Notes: generated by a model not told the origin, from the sequence alone. A stretch of DNA of 64,000 nt from Chryseobacterium sp. RU37D (GCF_900156075.1 NZ_FTMM01000018.1:1-64000), one strand, 5' to 3'; counted from the stretch's first letter, positions 34,586-44,784 are shown. A program made the numbers and translations.

Positions 34586-35989
34586 ATGTTGAAAAAATCT
34601 TTAGCGATAATGAGCATTTCTGCGGCTTTTTTTGCGCAGGCTCAAGATGTTTCCGTGATAAGGAATACAGTAGATGTTTACTCAGGTTCTGTAAATGTTG
34701 GTTCTGCTAAATTTAATGCAATGGCGGGTTCCAACGGGGCTTTAGGGGGAGATGCTAATTCTTTACTTACAAACCCGGCAGGTCTGGGGGTGGCTATTTC
34801 AGGAGAGATTTCGGGAACGCTTTCTATAACAAATAACAAGAATACTTCCTCTTATCTTGGATCATCTTACGGATATAAAATTAATAAAGGAGATCTTGGA
34901 AATGTTGGTGCAGTAATGACATTTCAGCTAATGTCTGAAAGTGCCTGGAAGTTTATCAATATCGGAATAAATTATTCTAATCAGTCTATTGAAGATTATG
35001 TTGAAACTCCGGGGAACAGTAATTGGATTTATGATTTCCCTAATGGTGGAAGTTCTTCGTTCGGAAGACATGCCTATGACAGATATGGATATGTTTCCAA
35101 AACCAGCTTTGGTGTAGGTGCTAATTATAACAACAACCTTTATTTAGGAGCGGGATTGAATTTTTTAAATGCATCAGTTGACCAGTCTGATACTGCAATA
35201 TTTAATTCCCTGAGTAATGGAGGATCGGAATATTTCAGCAAGCAAAATACACCATATTCGGAAAGAGGAAATGGATTTTCTGCCTCTTTAGGGGTGATCG
35301 GAAAATTAAGCCCGAACTTCAGAATAGGGGCAGCATTGGAAACACCAACATTTTGGAATATTGACAGAAGCTACAACTTCTACAATGATGCTATCTACGG
35401 TGATGATTATGCTTCAGAAAGCAGGAAATTAACTTCTCCGTTTAAGGCAACCGTAAGTGCGGCTTTCATTGCGAGTAAAAGTTTTGCTTTAAATGTTGAT
35501 TATACACTAGGATTAACAAAGCCTAAATACAAAGTGTATGGTCCTGCTGAAACAGAATTGAACAATTTCTTTAATGATAATTATAAAAACTTATCAGAAT
35601 TAAAAATAGGTGCAGAATATAGAATTAAGCAATTCAGATTGAGAGGAGGGTACGCTTATACCTCTAGTCCGTTTGATGCATTGACGGTAAGCAGATATAC
35701 TGATAGTGGTGATAATAAGGTGGATCAGTCATATAATAATATGATCCTGAGTGACAGGAATGCTTTGTCTTTCGGTATCGGGTATGATTTCAGATCTTTC
35801 TATATTGATGCTTCTTATCAAAATATAACTTCAAAATACAATAACCCATTATTATATGGTGTAGTTGATAATAATTATGAAGCTGGATATTATTCACCAA
35901 ACAGGCTGATCTCAAGCAATGCTTATGTAGTATCAGATGTGAAAAATGTCAAAAATAACTTCTTTCTTACATTTGGATGGAAATTCTAA
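34586..35989 (+). CDS. outer-membrane beta-barrel protein, OmpP1/FadL-like
   Basis: This 467-residue protein has a signal peptide (MLKKSLAIMSISAAFFAQAQ) and an N-terminal segment FNAMAGSNGALGGDANSLLT followed by NPAGL, the pattern of FadL/OmpP1-type transporters of Bacteroidota. The rest consists of alternating strands with aromatic girdles, and the chain ends with Phe (LTFGWKF), the outer-membrane targeting signal. A hydrophobic-compound uptake role is typical of FadL but not shown here. It follows the Gly-rich lipoprotein closely and ends at a strong terminator. Confidence 0.82.
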   Translation: MLKKSLAIMSISAAFFAQAQDVSVIRNTVDVYSGSVNVGSAKFNAMAGSNGALGGDANSLLTNPAGLGVAISGEISGTLSITNNKNTSSYLGSSYGYKINKGDLGNVGAVMTFQLMSESAWKFINIGINYSNQSIEDYVETPGNSNWIYDFPNGGSSSFGRHAYDRYGYVSKTSFGVGANYNNNLYLGAGLNFLNASVDQSDTAIFNSLSNGGSEYFSKQNTPYSERGNGFSASLGVIGKLSPNFRIGAALETPTFWNIDRSYNFYNDAIYGDDYASESRKLTSPFKATVSAAFIASKSFALNVDYTLGLTKPKYKVYGPAETELNNFFNDNYKNLSELKIGAEYRIKQFRLRGGYAYTSSPFDALTVSRYTDSGDNKVDQSYNNMILSDRNALSFGIGYDFRSFYIDASYQNITSKYNNPLLYGVVDNNYEAGYYSPNRLISSNAYVVSDVKNVKNNFFLTFGWKF

Positions 35990-36023
35990 TTTCCAGAGCA
36001 TGATGTAATGAGTGATTAAATTG

Positions 36024-36054
36024 AGGCTCCGGATCAAAGATCCGGAGCCTTTTA
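36024..36054. terminator. bidirectional terminator between the barrel gene and susD
   Basis: A 12-bp perfect stem AGGCTCCGGATC/GATCCGGAGCCT with an AAA loop is followed by four T. It serves the rightward barrel gene and possibly the leftward susCD pair, which ends 22 nt away. Confidence 0.85.
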
Positions 36055-36075
36055 AAATACTATAATATGAATATA

Positions 36076-37728
36076 TTAATCGGGGTTCTGAATTAAATTA
36101 GGCTGAATCTGTATTTGCTGTTCCGGGATATATTCCACAACTCTATTGTGAGTATAAGGTATTGTGTAGAAAGGGTTGGTCCCGTTAAGATGTGAGCCAG
36201 GGTATTGTCTGTTCATGTCTAATTTATTTCTGTAGACATCGTTTCTTCGGTGTCCTTCGAAAGCTAATTCCAGTCGTCTTTCATCAAGAACAACATTTAA
36301 AAGGGTTTGTCCTGCCGGAACGGAAGTGTATGTCGGGATTCCTGCTCTTGTTCGTATTACATTTACATCAGCTAATGCAGAAGTGGTATTTCCCTTTTTA
36401 GCATAAGCTTCAGCTCTATTCAGATACATTTCGGCTAATCTTACAACAAGAGGTGACCACAATTGAGGAACTCCTTCCTGTAAAGAACATTTTAAAACAA
36501 AAAATTTAGGATAGCCATTTCTTTTTTCTATATCATAATCTAGATAAATATACACTTTAGCTCCTGAAGAATTGATAAAATAATAGTTGGTTTTATCAGG
36601 CGTGACTTCTGTGTAAACCTGATAATTCACATTATCCATCGTGAAATAGGTATTCCCATTTTGCTGGAAAGTCTTTTGGAAAATGTAATTGTAATTGATG
36701 CCACCGGAAGCATTGGTACCTTTCTGAACCCAATATGCCACCGGAACCTGCGGTGAAGCATATTTAGGTGAAATGAACTTTAATCTGGCATCTTCAGGAT
36801 GCTGATTGATAAGATCTAAATAAGAGGAAGAAGGGTACATTTCACCCCAACCCACATTCTGAATAGTAGAATACATCGATCCTATACTTTCCCAGCCATC
36901 CGTATAATCACCATCTTTATTAAATTTAAAAGCAAAAATAGTTTCTGCATTAATTTCAGGAGTTTTTGTTGAATATAAAGGTAATTCTGTCTTGGATAAA
37001 AGAGAAAATTTTCCTGAATTGATTACTTTGTTTGCATATTCTATAGCCTGATCATTATTTTCCATGTATAAATAAACCCTGGACAGCAAAGCCTGTGCAG
37101 CTTCTTTGGTAGCGTAAATGTTGGGTTTATTTATAGTCATCAGCTGTTCGGCTTTTTTAAGATCGCTTATCACTTGATCATATACAGCACCCACGGTAGC
37201 TCTTGGAGGAAGATCATTTACATCATCAGACGTTTTTAACGGGACACCTAAATTTGCAGGACCTTGATTATAAGGCCTTCCAAACATATTAACTAAGGAA
37301 AAGTATACATATGCTCTCAGAAAATAGTTTTCACCAATTAGCTGATCTGTGTCTGCATCTTTACCCTGGGCAAATCTGGTGATGATCTTGTTGCAACCTA
37401 TAATAGCTTTGTAGCCGGTATTCCAGGTTATATTGGTGCGGTAATTATTTTTAATATTTTTGTAATTGTAGTAGTAGAAGAAGTTATCGGAAGTAGTTCC
37501 GCTAATGTCGATATTATCTCCACTATATTCGTTGTATCTGTATAAATTATTGTAGAAGCCTCCGGAGCCTCCGTCACCTTTCAGCAAGGCATAATTTCCA
37601 AGGGTGATGGTCTGCAGCCCTGTTGGGTCGTTCAAAATAACATCAGATTCTTTTGAGTCATAAGGTGAGCGGTCGATATTGCATGAAACTAATGACACCA
37701 TTACTAATGAAATAAATATTTTTTTCAT
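36076..37728 (-). CDS. SusD/RagB family outer-membrane lipoprotein (pair 1)
   Basis: This 550-residue protein has a lipoprotein signal ending SLVSC (Cys16) and the helical TPR-like SusD fold: ENYFLRAYVYFSLVNMFGRP near residue 130 and, near the C-terminus, VRLAEMYLNRAEAYAKKG followed by LDERRLELAFEGHRRND. These are SusD/RagB hallmarks. SusD proteins cap the partner SusC barrel and bind the nutrient ligand. Its partner SusC starts upstream and carries an internal stop, so this protein may now lack a working channel. The ORF itself is intact. No glycoside hydrolase or regulator adjoins the pair; the ligand is unknown. Confidence 0.93.
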   Translation of the reverse strand: MKKIFISLVMVSLVSCNIDRSPYDSKESDVILNDPTGLQTITLGNYALLKGDGGSGGFYNNLYRYNEYSGDNIDISGTTSDNFFYYYNYKNIKNNYRTNITWNTGYKAIIGCNKIITRFAQGKDADTDQLIGENYFLRAYVYFSLVNMFGRPYNQGPANLGVPLKTSDDVNDLPPRATVGAVYDQVISDLKKAEQLMTINKPNIYATKEAAQALLSRVYLYMENNDQAIEYANKVINSGKFSLLSKTELPLYSTKTPEINAETIFAFKFNKDGDYTDGWESIGSMYSTIQNVGWGEMYPSSSYLDLINQHPEDARLKFISPKYASPQVPVAYWVQKGTNASGGINYNYIFQKTFQQNGNTYFTMDNVNYQVYTEVTPDKTNYYFINSSGAKVYIYLDYDIEKRNGYPKFFVLKCSLQEGVPQLWSPLVVRLAEMYLNRAEAYAKKGNTTSALADVNVIRTRAGIPTYTSVPAGQTLLNVVLDERRLELAFEGHRRNDVYRNKLDMNRQYPGSHLNGTNPFYTIPYTHNRVVEYIPEQQIQIQPNLIQNPD

Positions 37729-37741
37729 AATTATTTAAATT

Positions 37742-40483
37742 TTAAAAAGAAAAGTTTAATCCTAAAGAATATCTTCTAGGAATTGGATAGATAGCTCCTG
37801 CACCTCCTGAATAAGTTGTTTGTCCGTCTGCAGGACCAATTTCAGGATCTACACCTGAGAATTTGGTGATGGTAAGGAGATTTTCTCCCATAATATAAAT
37901 GCTTGCGGACTTAATCCCTAGTTTCTCTATTAAAGATGAGGGAAGATTATATCCCATTCTTACAGATCTTAATTTTACATAGCTTGCATCTTCCAAATAA
38001 CGTGATGAGGTATTATTTGTTAAGTTATTATTATCAAATAAAGCGATAGGGTGTGTGGCAATATCGCCAGGTTTTTCCCATCTTTTCCATCCGTCCTGGA
38101 AAACCATTTGATTATAATAAGGATAAGTACCGTCAGAATCGAAAAATTCTCTGTAGTAATTATAAATCTGGCCGCCTTGAGAAAAATAAACATTAGCGTT
38201 CAGATAGAAATTTTTTATGGTAAGATTGGTAAAGACGGAGCCGTAATAATCTGGTGTGGCGGTACCTACAATTTGTCTTGTAGCCTGGTTGTAATTGGTG
38301 GTAGCGCTTGTGGTTCCGTCTGCATTTACAACTTCCCACATTCCCATTCCATTATCCTGATTTACTCCCAGCCATTTTCTCATATAGAATGAGTTTACAT
38401 CAAACCCCGGGATTGCAGCATGATTGTTTGCTAAAACCTGAGTTCCGTTATTTCGCGTGGAGGTAACAACGTTTTTATAAGTGCTTATATTAAATCCTAA
38501 ATCCCAGGTAATATCTTTATTTTTAATAATAGCATAGCTTGCATTAAATTCCCAGCCTTTATTTTTTACATCTCCGATATTGAGATATTGCCGATCTGCA
38601 CCTGTTAGAGGGGAAAGTGTAACTAGTTGCAATAAGTCTTTTGTCTTGTTGTTAAAATAATCAATATTAATGCTCAGCCTATTGTTAAATGCCCTGATAT
38701 CTGTTCCAATGTTGTTTTGGATGATAGATTCCCAGGTTAGATCCGGATTTCCTAATTGATACACTGTTGCTCCGATCTGGCCGTCATATCTTTGTGTTAA
38801 AGCATAAAGATCCTGCCATCCGTAGTTAGGATCCGGGGTATTTCCTACAAGTCCTCGGCTGGCCCTTAATTTCCACTCATTAATTTGTTTTACCTGGAAA
38901 AATTTTTCCCGGTTAACATTCCATCCTAGGCTGTAAGAGTAAAATAAACCACTTCTATGGCTTGCCCCGAATGCTGAGGAAGATTCATTTCTTAAAGATC
39001 CCTGAACAAAATATTTTTTATCATAGACATATTCAGCATTGAACAAAAATGCATTGTAAGCCCTGTCATACTTGGTTCCGGAAGGTTTTACCCCTGTTGC
39101 TGCCCCGGTGTCAAATACATCGGTTCATGGTACGACTCCGTATACACCGGCGGTAGAAGTTTTGAAAAACCTGTCGGTGTATTCATAGGCGGCAAGGGCA
39201 TTCAGATTATGTGCACCAAAATCTTTATCGAATTTCAACATCTGGTTAAAAAACTTACTGATATCTCTGATCGAGGATTCTGTCAAAGCACCTTTTGTAC
39301 TTACCCCGGCCAAAGACCTGGGATCTGTATAGTACATGGTATTAAGATTTTTATAAGTAACGTTGTTAGTAGTAACAAACTTTAAATAATCTGTAATTTT
39401 GATTTCTGCATCCATATTTCCGATCAGGTCCAGCTGGTTGCTTTTACCATAATTCCATTGCAGGTCATAAAGATAGTTGGCGTGATCTCTTCCGTACCAG
39501 GTATCGGTAATAGGATTTATATAATTTCCATAATCATCTGTAGGTTTGTCCCAAGGTACATTAAGGTACATTTCAAATAAAGATGCTCTTACATCTTTTC
39601 CTGTGGTGTAGGATAAGCTTACTTTAGGTTTTAAAATAAGCCACGGTTTTACGGTCTGCTCATGATTGATTCTAAAAGACAATCTATTATAATCGTATCC
39701 TTTCACTGTTCCGGTTTCATCATAATAATTCCCTGAAATATAGGTTTTAGAGTTTTGAGAACCGCCCCTGAAGTCAATGGTGTAGTTTTTCGCAACTCCG
39801 GTTTGTGTCCCGTTTTTCAGCCAGTCATATCCGGGAGTTCTAAGGCTGGAGGGTACTGCATTGGCAGGAACATTTTTTAAAGAGTAAAAATTATCGTACA
39901 GTTGTACACCGTCCATCAGTTTAAACTTTCCGTTGGTAAAGGTATTAAAAGACGTATTCATTGATACATTTAGGCTTCCTTTTCCTGAACTTCCTGATTT
40001 TGTAAAAACCTGTACAACTCCATTAGCTCCTCTTGAGCCGTATAACGCGGTGGAAGTTGCATCTTTTAGAATATTAATGCTCTCAATTTGGTTAGGATCC
40101 AGATTGGGAGTTCCTGTCATAATAACACCATCCACTACCCAAAGTGCGGCGGTAGGACCATTAATAGTTGAAGTTCCTCTTATTTTTACAGTTGCAGTGG
40201 AGCCGGGAGCTCCGTTTTGCATGATCTGTGCTCCGGCGGCCTTTCCCTGTAGCATGCTGGAAACATCAGAATTGTTGGTATCTTTCAGCTTTTTATCCGA
40301 AATTACTGAAACGGAGGCTGTAAGACTGGATCTTTTCTGGGTTTTATAGCCAATAACTACTACATCCTCAATTTTTTGCTCTTTTAAAGAGTCCTTTTCT
40401 TGAGTGTTTTGGGAATAGATAAACCCTGGCATCAAAAAAAATAGAACACCTATTCTTTGTGAAACGGTAATTTGTTTTTTCAT
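37742..40483 (-). pseudogene. SusC/RagA TonB-dependent receptor interrupted by an in-frame TGA (pair 1)
   Basis: One reading frame runs from MKKQITVSQRIG (40483) to 37742 except for a single TGA at 39125-39127. The upstream part has a signal peptide, a TonB-box-like EDVVVIGY and the plug (LWVVDGVIMTG, DATSTALYGSRGANGVV). The downstream part continues the barrel and ends LNFSF. Across the stop the sequence reads VYGVVP-stop-TDVFDTGA, so a GGA to TGA change is the simplest explanation; no frameshift is needed. Without readthrough only about 450 residues are made, or a second piece from TTG at 39046. A sequencing error is possible. A CarboxypepD_reg domain is absent. Full length would be about 913 residues. 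Confidence 0.85.
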
Positions 40484-40507
40484 ACAATTGCGAATTTTAG
40501 TAATCAC

Positions 40508-40832
40508 TAATGTATAAAAAATCTCTATTATATTGCTTGTAATTTATTAAAAAATGTTAAAGAATTGAATTTAATATATTTATAAGTTTAATTAATTATT
40601 TAATATTTATTTTTTTTTTATTAAAAAAGAAACATTTTAATAATTATTGAATTTATTTTTTCGTTGAATGTATTTTAGAAATTAAATATTTTTTTCAAGC
40701 GCGCCAATTCTGCTCAATTTATATGAATAATTGAATGTAAATTCAGAATTAAAAGAAGAATATTAATTTAAATATCTACTTAAAGTGAATTATATATATG
40801 ATTCTATAATCGCTAAGACCTTATGATTTTTC
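40508..40832. other. 325-base intergenic stretch with no gene
   Basis: The sequence between the ZIP transporter and susC pair 1 is extremely AT-rich, with only a short GC island (CAAGCGCGCC near 40700). No open frame of interest, no clear TAnnTTTG element and no strong hairpin were found. It must contain the susCD promoter if that pair is expressed alone. Confidence 0.5.
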
Positions 40833-41564
40833 CTAATGATGATGCCCCGCATGCTCATGACTATGGAAAAGATGCATAATTAAGGCCAGAGAAACTCCCA
40901 AAATTACTAATCCAATCTTCGTCCAGTCAATATTATGGTTTTTATTGCTCTCAAAAATGATGACAGAGGAGATGTGCAAAAATATACCTCCAACAATGGC
41001 TAAAAAGTAGGGCTGTAAGTCAGGATTAAAATAATTTCCCAATAGCATTCCCAAGGGTGATGCCAATGCAAACAGCGCGACAATCAATAAGGAAGGATAA
41101 GAAGGATATGTTTTGGATTCATATTTCCTGTTAAATAAAAAAGCTCCCAGGATAAAGGAAATCGGAAGGTTATGGAAAACAATTCCTAATAAATAAGGTG
41201 ATAATTCGTGATCCTCATTCGCCAAAGGAATTCCTTCGATAAAGGCATGGATAAAAAGTCCTACCATCAAGGCGACAGGAAGAATGTTGTGTTCGTTATG
41301 ATGATGAAAATGTCCGTGCTCGAATCCCTTCGTAAGAGCTTCTAAAACCATTTGCAACAGAACTCCTGTGATCACAAAAATCCCAAGATTATTTGCTGTT
41401 TCGGAAGTGTACACCTTTGGAAAAACTTCGTTGAGACAAATAGTAATTAAAAAACCGGCACTTAAAATCAATAAATTTTTTGCGATTTTTTCTTTTTTAC
41501 CGAAATATTTTCCAAGGAATACCCCTGAGATGACACTTAAAATCAGTAAAAGAACGGTTATCAT
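40833..41564 (-). CDS. ZIP family metal transporter
   Basis: This 243-residue, about eight-helix membrane protein probably imports Zn2+ or another divalent metal. The ZIP metal-site helices are visible as HAFIEGIPLA and HNLPISFILGA. Two His-rich stretches, EHGHFHHHNEHN in the central loop and HSHEHAGHHH at the C-terminus, probably sense or buffer metal. Its ATG overlaps the stop of the methyltransferase gene (TAATG), so the two are translationally coupled, though no functional link is obvious. Confidence 0.88.
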   Translation of the reverse strand: MITVLLLILSVISGVFLGKYFGKKEKIAKNLLILSAGFLITICLNEVFPKVYTSETANNLGIFVITGVLLQMVLEALTKGFEHGHFHHHNEHNILPVALMVGLFIHAFIEGIPLANEDHELSPYLLGIVFHNLPISFILGAFLFNRKYESKTYPSYPSLLIVALFALASPLGMLLGNYFNPDLQPYFLAIVGGIFLHISSVIIFESNKNHNIDWTKIGLVILGVSLALIMHLFHSHEHAGHHH

Positions 41565-42289
41565 TACTTTTTTTTAAATAAATTAATGCAACGTGGTGAA
41601 GTTTCTTTATCAAATTCGTTCAATTGATAATCCCCCCAGATTTTTATTCTTTCAAAACCGCATTCTTTAGCATAAGAATTAATGGTTTCTAGGGTATGAA
41701 GTTTTACTTTTTCAAAGAAATGAAACTGCTGCCCTTTATCTTCAAAACGAATATCTTTAACGATATGTCTGCCTTCTATTTTCTTGAGGATTTTAAACTC
41801 AATATGATCTCTTTTAATCGTTGATTCCGAAACTATTTTACTTCTTACAAACTTTTCATTCAAGTAATCCAGAACAAAAAACCCTCCGGGTTTCAAAACA
41901 TTGTAAACCGATTGGAAAACTCTTTTATCATCAGCTTCGTTATCAAAATATCCGAAACTTGTGAAAAGATTGAAAACTGCATCCATAGGATCAGCATCAA
42001 TCGGGTTTCTCATATCGTGTACATCAAAAAGTAAGGTCTGGTTTTCAAACTGCTTATTAAATTCTATGCTTTGTCTGGAAAGGTCAAGACCCAACACATC
42101 ATACCCAAGTTTATTAAGAAAAACCGAGTGTCTTCCTTTTCCGCAAGCCAGGTCTATGATTTTAGAATTTGGTGGAAGCTGCAAATCTGCAGTCAGTTTT
42201 GTTATGAAGTTTTCTGCTTCAGTATAGTCTCTGTTGCTGTACAATAAATGATAATAAGGGGTATCAAACCAAGATTCAAACCATTCCAT
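41564..42289 (-). CDS. class I SAM-dependent methyltransferase
   Basis: This 241-residue cytoplasmic protein has the Rossmann-type SAM site: motif I IDLACGKGRHS, then VLGLDLSRQSIEF (acidic end of beta-2), DVHDMRNPI and VLKPGGFFVLDYLNE. It resembles the methyltransferase-25 group, whose substrates are often small molecules. It is coupled to the ZIP transporter gene by a TAATG overlap. A TATTTTTG element ends only four bases before its ATG. Confidence 0.85.
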   Translation of the reverse strand: MEWFESWFDTPYYHLLYSNRDYTEAENFITKLTADLQLPPNSKIIDLACGKGRHSVFLNKLGYDVLGLDLSRQSIEFNKQFENQTLLFDVHDMRNPIDADPMDAVFNLFTSFGYFDNEADDKRVFQSVYNVLKPGGFFVLDYLNEKFVRSKIVSESTIKRDHIEFKILKKIEGRHIVKDIRFEDKGQQFHFFEKVKLHTLETINSYAKECGFERIKIWGDYQLNEFDKETSPRCINLFKKK

Positions 42290-42293
42290 ATTG

Positions 42294-42301
42294 CAAAAAT
42301 A
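42294..42301 (-). promoter_or_regulatory. candidate -7 element TATTTTTG abutting the methyltransferase start
   Basis: On the minus strand TATTTTTG is followed by CAAT and then ATG. The same spacing is seen at folP (CGAT then ATG). Transcription would start at the start codon. Confidence 0.45.
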
Positions 42302-42421
42302 ACTAAATTTGTGGGTAAAAGAAAAGTATTTGAATATTGAAAGATTGAAAAATTCAATTAATTGAAAACTGAATGCCTAATCTTTTAATTTTTAAATATT
42401 TAAATCTTTTAATTATTATTT

Positions 42422-43585
42422 ATGGAAACAGAAAATATTCAGATTCAGATAAAAACATTCTTTGGATTAGAACAAATTTTGGCAGAAGAGATCAAAAAGT
42501 TGGGTGGAAGAAAAGTGGAGGTAAAAAACAGAGCCGTGAACTGTGAAGGCGATTTAGGCTTTTTATATAAAATTAATTATTCTGCCAGAACTGCTTTAAA
42601 AATTTTAGTCCCGATTTATGAATTCAAAGCTTTCAATCAACATCAGTTCTATGACAGGCTTTTTAAGTTCAATTGGGAAGAGTTTATGGATATTGACCAA
42701 TCTTTTGCAATTGATTCTACTGTAAATTCTGAAACTTTCAAACATTCCCAGTTTGTGACTTTAAAAATGAAAGATGCAATTGTAGATTATTTTCAGGAAA
42801 AATTCAAAAGACGCCCAAATGTAGAGCCGAAAAATCCTGACATCAAATTTCATCTTCATATTGACCGGGAACTGGTGACGATTTCGTTGGATTCTTCCGG
42901 GGATCCCTTATTTAAAAGAGGGTACAGGAGAGAGCAAGGTTTGGCACCAATCAATGAAGTATTGGCAAGTGGAATGCTACAGCTTGCAGGCTGGGATGGA
43001 AAGGGTAATTTCCTTGATCCGATGTGTGGTTCAGGAACGCTTTTAATTGAGGCTACCATGATTGCAATGGATCTGCCGGCACAGATTTTCAGAAAAAGAT
43101 TTGCTTTCCAAAACTGGAAAAATTATGACTCTGATTTGTTTACTAAAATTAAAGAATTCAGGATCAACAGGGTAAAAGAATTTACCGGGAAAATTGTAGG
43201 CTACGATATCGATGCAAGAATGCTGAATGCCGCAAGAATCAACATTGAGGCCGCAGAAATGGAAGATGTGATTGAAGTGAGAAAGCAAAATTTCTTTGAT
43301 TCTAAAAAAGAACTTTTTCCTTTATTGATGGTTTTCAATCCACCGTATGACGAAAGAATTTCAATTAATGATGATGATTTTTACAAGAAAATAGGGGATA
43401 CTTTTAAGATAAGCTATCCCAATACATTAGCCTGGCTAATCTCGTCTGATCTGGAAGCGGTGAAGAAAATCGGGCTTCGTCCGTCGAGGAAGATCAAGCT
43501 TTTCAATGGTAAGCTGGAAACGAGATTTTTGCAGTATGAGATGTATGAGGGAACAAAAAAAGTACATAAATCAGAAGAGAAATAA
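42422..43585 (+). CDS. THUMP domain class I SAM-dependent RNA methyltransferase
   Basis: This 387-residue enzyme has an N-terminal THUMP/ferredoxin-like RNA-binding part (about residues 1-155) and a C-terminal methyltransferase domain with LDPMCGSGTLLIEA and the catalytic FNPPYDERI (NPPY, typical of N2-guanine methylation). Size and layout match the N-terminal half of RlmKL or the Trm14/RlmL group, so 23S rRNA G2445 is the likeliest target. The exact nucleotide is inferred. It is a single gene. Confidence 0.88.
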   Translation: METENIQIQIKTFFGLEQILAEEIKKLGGRKVEVKNRAVNCEGDLGFLYKINYSARTALKILVPIYEFKAFNQHQFYDRLFKFNWEEFMDIDQSFAIDSTVNSETFKHSQFVTLKMKDAIVDYFQEKFKRRPNVEPKNPDIKFHLHIDRELVTISLDSSGDPLFKRGYRREQGLAPINEVLASGMLQLAGWDGKGNFLDPMCGSGTLLIEATMIAMDLPAQIFRKRFAFQNWKNYDSDLFTKIKEFRINRVKEFTGKIVGYDIDARMLNAARINIEAAEMEDVIEVRKQNFFDSKKELFPLLMVFNPPYDERISINDDDFYKKIGDTFKISYPNTLAWLISSDLEAVKKIGLRPSRKIKLFNGKLETRFLQYEMYEGTKKVHKSEEK

Positions 43586-43667
43586 AGAAGATAATAAAAC
43601 TTGTCAAAATTTATTTAAGGTAATATGTGAAGTTGCTATCTTTTTTGAGACAAAAAGTTTATACTCT

Positions 43668-43903
43668 TAATTAAGAGTATTAAATAATTCAAGATGTTGA
43701 AATCCATGCCCTGATTTTGATTTAAAAAGTTTCGCAAGAAGCAGCGCACGTGTTCTTGAAATCTTTTTATGATATCAAGAAGTTCTTTCATATTCATAGT
43801 AATATTTTTACAGCGCAGCAATATCTTTAATTTTGAGAGCCTGAATAAATCTATCCACTACAGAAAGCAGATATTTTTTATTTTCTGGATCAAGTTTTTC
43901 GAA
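43668..43903 (-). pseudogene. possible decayed gene remnants, including an XRE-regulator-like tail
   Basis: In the 318 bases between the THUMP methyltransferase and the next secreted protein, the minus strand reads FEKLDPENKKYLLSVVDRF and on to DIAAL-stop (43808-43903). This resembles the C-terminal tail of XRE-family repressors and follows the neighbour's TAA in the same frame. Further down, after stops, ISRTRALLLAKLFKSKSG runs to a TAA near 43668. A 61-residue ORF in another frame (43636-43821) overlaps this and looks spurious. The fragments suggest a degraded gene, but no full domain remains. Confidence 0.3.
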
Positions 43904-44698
43904 TTATTCAGGGTTTTTGAAGATGATCTGACTTTCAACCTTTCCCTGCTTAATAGTCCAGATGGTAGTATACCTGTTTTCCCCAGAACCATTGATCATA
44001 TAAAGGAAAATATGATCATTATCGATCGCTGCTACTCCTACATTATTAAAATTCATTGTAGGCTGAAACAGGTTTTTAATTGCCTCTCTTACAAAAACAG
44101 AACCTCTTCCGGGCTGCTGTACCCGAATGGATTTGATTTCAGTAAGGTCTTCCGGAAGCTCTTTACCCACTCCCCAAGGCTTTACTTTATCGATTTTAGT
44201 GAAATATCCGTTGGCGTCTTTTTCCTGCTTTTTGATTTTTGCGTAAGAAGGATAAACGTCGATGATTACTTTTGTTCTCTGGTTTCCTGGAATTTTCGAA
44301 TTGGTATCATCTGTGAAAATTAATGATTTCCCATTCTTAGATTTTGATGGAGTAAAATGAGGTAGCTGATCCACAAAAACCACACGGTTTTTATTCACCA
44401 TGCCTTCCTTAGTGATGCTGTCGTATCTTACAAAAAGCTTTTCTGTGTCATCTTTTTCAGGATATTTAATCCATATCCATTCAGTTTCTCCGGGAGCAGG
44501 TTTTACATAAATGAAAACATCGCCTGTTTTCATGCGGATTTTATCGATGATTTTTCGGTAATCATCTTTGTGAACACGTACCATGGCATAGCCTTCCTCA
44601 GCCTTTACCACCCCGAAAGGGATTTTATTCTGCGCATTCATAAACACAAAACAAAAAATACTGAAAATAGATATGTAAAACTTTTTTACCGAAATCAT
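43904..44698 (-). CDS. secreted hypothetical protein, 264 aa
   Basis: Starting at MISVKKFYIS gives a clear signal peptide ending FVFMNAQ, so the protein is exported; an earlier in-frame ATG at 44719 would add seven basic residues. The mature part is hydrophilic and mostly beta-like, with motifs such as ETEWIWIKYPEKDD and RVVFVDQLPHF. No cysteine pattern, catalytic motif or known family is evident. It is a single gene between mutS2 and a decayed region. Confidence 0.65.
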   Translation of the reverse strand: MISVKKFYISIFSIFCFVFMNAQNKIPFGVVKAEEGYAMVRVHKDDYRKIIDKIRMKTGDVFIYVKPAPGETEWIWIKYPEKDDTEKLFVRYDSITKEGMVNKNRVVFVDQLPHFTPSKSKNGKSLIFTDDTNSKIPGNQRTKVIIDVYPSYAKIKKQEKDANGYFTKIDKVKPWGVGKELPEDLTEIKSIRVQQPGRGSVFVREAIKNLFQPTMNFNNVGVAAIDNDHIFLYMINGSGENRYTTIWTIKQGKVESQIIFKNPE

Positions 44699-44784
44699 CT
44701 TATAATTTTTGATCTTCAAATATATAAATTAAACCTTTGTAATTTATTTAAAATAACTAAACTATAGAGTTTTTTCATTAATCA

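Noticed and set aside
37742..39046. Independent gene starting at TTG 39046
   Set aside because: It starts in mid-barrel without a signal peptide and is in frame with the upstream half, so it is the 3' part of one interrupted susC.
43636..43821. 61-codon minus-strand ORF
   Set aside because: It overlaps the better protein-like fragments in another frame and shows no domain; treated as part of a decayed region.
43769..44323. 184-codon plus-strand frame opposite the secreted hypothetical protein
   Set aside because: It is Phe/Ile/Arg-rich without a recognisable domain, whereas the minus-strand frame has a signal peptide and normal composition.
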